From the NCBI GenBank assembly GCA_036874045.1, contig CM072342.1, forward strand, positions 270,501 to 334,500: 64,000 nucleotides of DNA, read 5' to 3'. Below are positions 61,941 to 64,000 of the stretch, in pieces (the stretch's first letter is position 1; every line of letters starts with the position of its first letter). A program made the translations under genes and the position numbers. The notes beneath the pieces are model-generated. The model searched no databases, was not told where the DNA came from, and was given only the letters and a program-made list of their open reading frames with translations. This stretch comes from Cymodocea nodosa. Its lineage: Eukaryota > Streptophyta > Magnoliopsida > Alismatales > Cymodoceaceae.

Positions 61941-64000
61941 AATATCATTATCTGGTTATGTCTTTACATTTGCAGGTTCTATTGTGAGTTGGAAATCAAC
62001 TCTTCAACCTACGATATCTCTGTCCACAACTGAGGCTGAATATGTGGCTATGACAGAAGCTGCAAAGGAAGGGATTTGGTTGAAAGGCTTACTTGGAGAC
62101 TTTGGTTGGCGCATTGATAAAGCTGATATCTTCTGTGATAGTCTTAGCGCTATTTGTCTCTCCAAAGATAATGTCTTTCATGATAGAACTAAACATATTG
62201 ATGTTAAGTATCACTTCCTCAGGAATGAAGACAGGATAACGATTATGAAGGTCAACACAAAGGACAATCTAGCTGATATGTTTACAAAGGGCGTTGTTGA
62301 AAGTAAGTTCAAGCATTGCTTGGACTTACTCAACGTCTATTGCTACTACTTACCCAAGTTGGGTCTTGGTGATCCATCACCTGTTCGTGGTGAAGATTAA
62401 TGAAAGACAAGGTGGAGATTTGTGATGCGTGTGTCTTTCATCAAGTATATGTATGTGTCATTGAATATGGTTGTATTTCTTTGATAATTTGTACAGGGGT
62501 AAACTTGTCTTTTGGGTATCACCAACCGTTACCCCTATATATGTAAAGGGTCATCCAAGTCCAAGAGATGCCATGTCAAACCATCCCTTGATTTTGTTCT
62601 CCCCCTTCTTTGTACCAGCAACTATACAGCAAAGAATCACAATAGATTGATCACCCATGGACGTACCCGTGTTGGAGAACCACGTAAATTTGTTGTTCTT
62701 CGAATTCTCCACTCGCAATACTCTCTTCCACGCAGATCTCTTCTCCACGCCACCCCTAGATGTTCCACGTTTGTTTGATTTTTCCGCACAACAATAATTG
62801 CAAGTGTCCTTAGAATATTTACCTCTAGATTTACTTCTACCTCTTCGCCTATTGTCTTTTCTACTATGTTGTCCTCTAGACTCTAAATGATGCACTAACA
62901 AGCTTGATCCCCCAACATCATTGTCACCATGAGTAGTCAAATGTCTCAACTCTCTAGAATGAAGACTCGATCTTACCTCCTCCAAGGTGATAGTATCTTT
63001 GCCAACCATAAAAGATTGCATAAAGTTCTCAAACGAGAGAGGAAGAGATACCAATAAGATGATAGCAGCATCATCATCTTCCATAGTAACACCAATGTTC
63101 CTCAGCTCCATGAGAATGGTATTGAGCTGATCCAAGTGCTGCTTCAATGGTGTACCTTCCTTCATTTTAAGAGAGAATAGTCTTTGCTTCAACAATAGTT
63201 TATTCATGTGAGACTTAGTCATATACAATGTTTCCAACTTATTCCAAAGACCCAAAGTTGTATTCTCATCTGCTACCTCAATAATTTTTTCATCTGATAA
63301 GCATAACAGAATTGTTGAATGTGCATTCTCTTCTAGGTGTTCAAACTCGACAGACATCTTGTCTAAGGTTGACTCCGCATTTAAGGGAGCCCAAATACCT
63401 TGTTGTTTTAGAAGTGCTTTCATCTTAATCTACCACAAACTGAAGTTGTTCTTGCCATTGAACTTTTCAACCTTCAAGGTTGAAGATGCTATGATAGTAG
63501 AACAACACAAATAAAAGCAAGCAAATAACTAAAAAAAAATTCAGACAACAAACAAGCACCAATTTGCTATCCCAAAGCTGCACAAGAATTTTGCATTCAA
63601 GGTATCCCAGCAAACAAGTGTAGCTACTAACTTCAAAGATCACTTGGACAAAGAACCCAAGAACAAAAAAATAAAGAAGAGCCAAGATCACACATGATGC
63701 CTCAAGAAATAAAAAAAAAGACTTTCAAAGAATTCCAAAGATCCAGCCACCCTTGGTCTATGATCAAAAGATTAAAAAGAATTCCACAGAATCACAGTAA
63801 CAAATGCACGAATGCAACTCTAAAAGTGATGATAGGAATTCTTACTATCTATGCCACCAATGTGGAAATGACTGATGACCAGGTGCACGCAGAAAGAAGA
63901 ACAAGATCGTGGGCATTGATTGCAAGTGCTGGTCGCGGGCGATGGTCACAAGCAAAGGTCGCAGGTGATGGTCGCGAGAGCTAATCACAGTCGCTAGTCA

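Larger units (their letters stand above)
48755..62793 (+). mobile_element. Inner copia element, plus strand, inserted in the outer copia gag
   Basis: LTRs at 48755-49127 and 62421-62793 are both 373 bp, with a 5-bp target duplication ATAAT (48750-48754 and 62794-62798). The primer-binding site TTGGTATCAGAGC starts at 49129. In order: gag with CHYCKEKGHW (49681-50440), protease MDSGASHHMTP (near 50525), integrase (50737-51850), reverse transcriptase with YVDDIL (54516-55500) and RNase H (61984-62400). By eye the LTRs differ at roughly 33 of 373 positions, which suggests a few million years at grass rates. It is broken, with several breaks besides two gypsy insertions. Its proteins are closely similar to those of the outer element, so both belong to one family. 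Confidence 0.85.
45161..64000 (-). mobile_element. Outer copia (Tork-like) element, minus strand, runs off the window
   Basis: A 3' LTR at 45161-45457 (TGTTA...TAACA on the minus strand) is preceded by the purine tract AAAGTGGAGAT. Going right are RNase H (45530-46063), reverse transcriptase (46220-46900), integrase (47313-48188) and protease with LDSGASHHMTP (48375-48710). The gag zinc-knuckle region is split, with the N-terminal gag at 62798-63423. The gap is filled by a second copia at 48755-62793. The 5' LTR must lie beyond 64000. The element is broken in several places and is a fossil. Confidence 0.8.

Overview
The window is nuclear DNA from a flowering plant. Genes are split by GT-AG introns, the proteins are plant-type and three of the four families act in or are linked to plastids, and most of the rest is LTR retrotransposon. 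The very GC-rich, intronless light-harvesting genes set in AT-rich DNA suggest a monocot, but I cannot name the species. I see no rRNA, tRNA, CRISPR or bacterial-type operon.

Left part (0.2-10.5 kb): three single-copy, intron-containing genes. An X8/CBM43 callose-binding-like secreted protein (minus, four exons including a 29-nt microexon) is followed by a glutathionyl-hydroquinone reductase (minus, six exons). Divergent from the latter is a plastid methionine sulfoxide reductase of the MSRB1 type (plus, five exons). The 3.3-kb first intron of MSRB1 carries a decayed copia fragment with a miniature LTR element (TRIM) inside it.

Middle part (11.4-44.7 kb): an array of six intact LHCB1 genes (light-harvesting chlorophyll a/b protein of photosystem II), all on the plus strand and all 266 codons. 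They come in two protein types that differ at residues 43-45, beside the expected phospho-threonine of the mature N-terminus. Copies 3 and 4 are identical over 1,559 bp, although their outer flanks differ. Silent and replacement markers are shuffled among copies, which shows gene conversion or unequal exchange. The promoters differ in informative ways: copy 1 has lost both GATA motifs, copy 5 has lost the CCAAT region, and only copies 5 and 6 keep a perfect G-box. The spacers hold duplicated flanks, gag-like fragments, decayed copia, gypsy and SIRE-type elements, a probable Harbinger MYB-like remnant and a solo LTR.

Right part (44.8-64 kb): nested LTR retrotransposons. A minus-strand copia element that runs off the right edge was invaded by a related plus-strand copia element (373-bp LTRs, 5-bp target duplication). 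That element was itself invaded twice by one Athila-like gypsy family: a 2.3-kb solo LTR with a perfect target duplication, and an incomplete minus-strand element with a 2.25-kb LTR. All of these look like fossils.

The cellular genes do not form an operon-like unit. LHCB1 and MSRB1 both serve the chloroplast (light capture and repair of oxidised methionine), but their proximity may be chance. The main biological interest is the recent evolution of the LHCB1 array and its promoters. I found no clear sign of an unknown molecular system.
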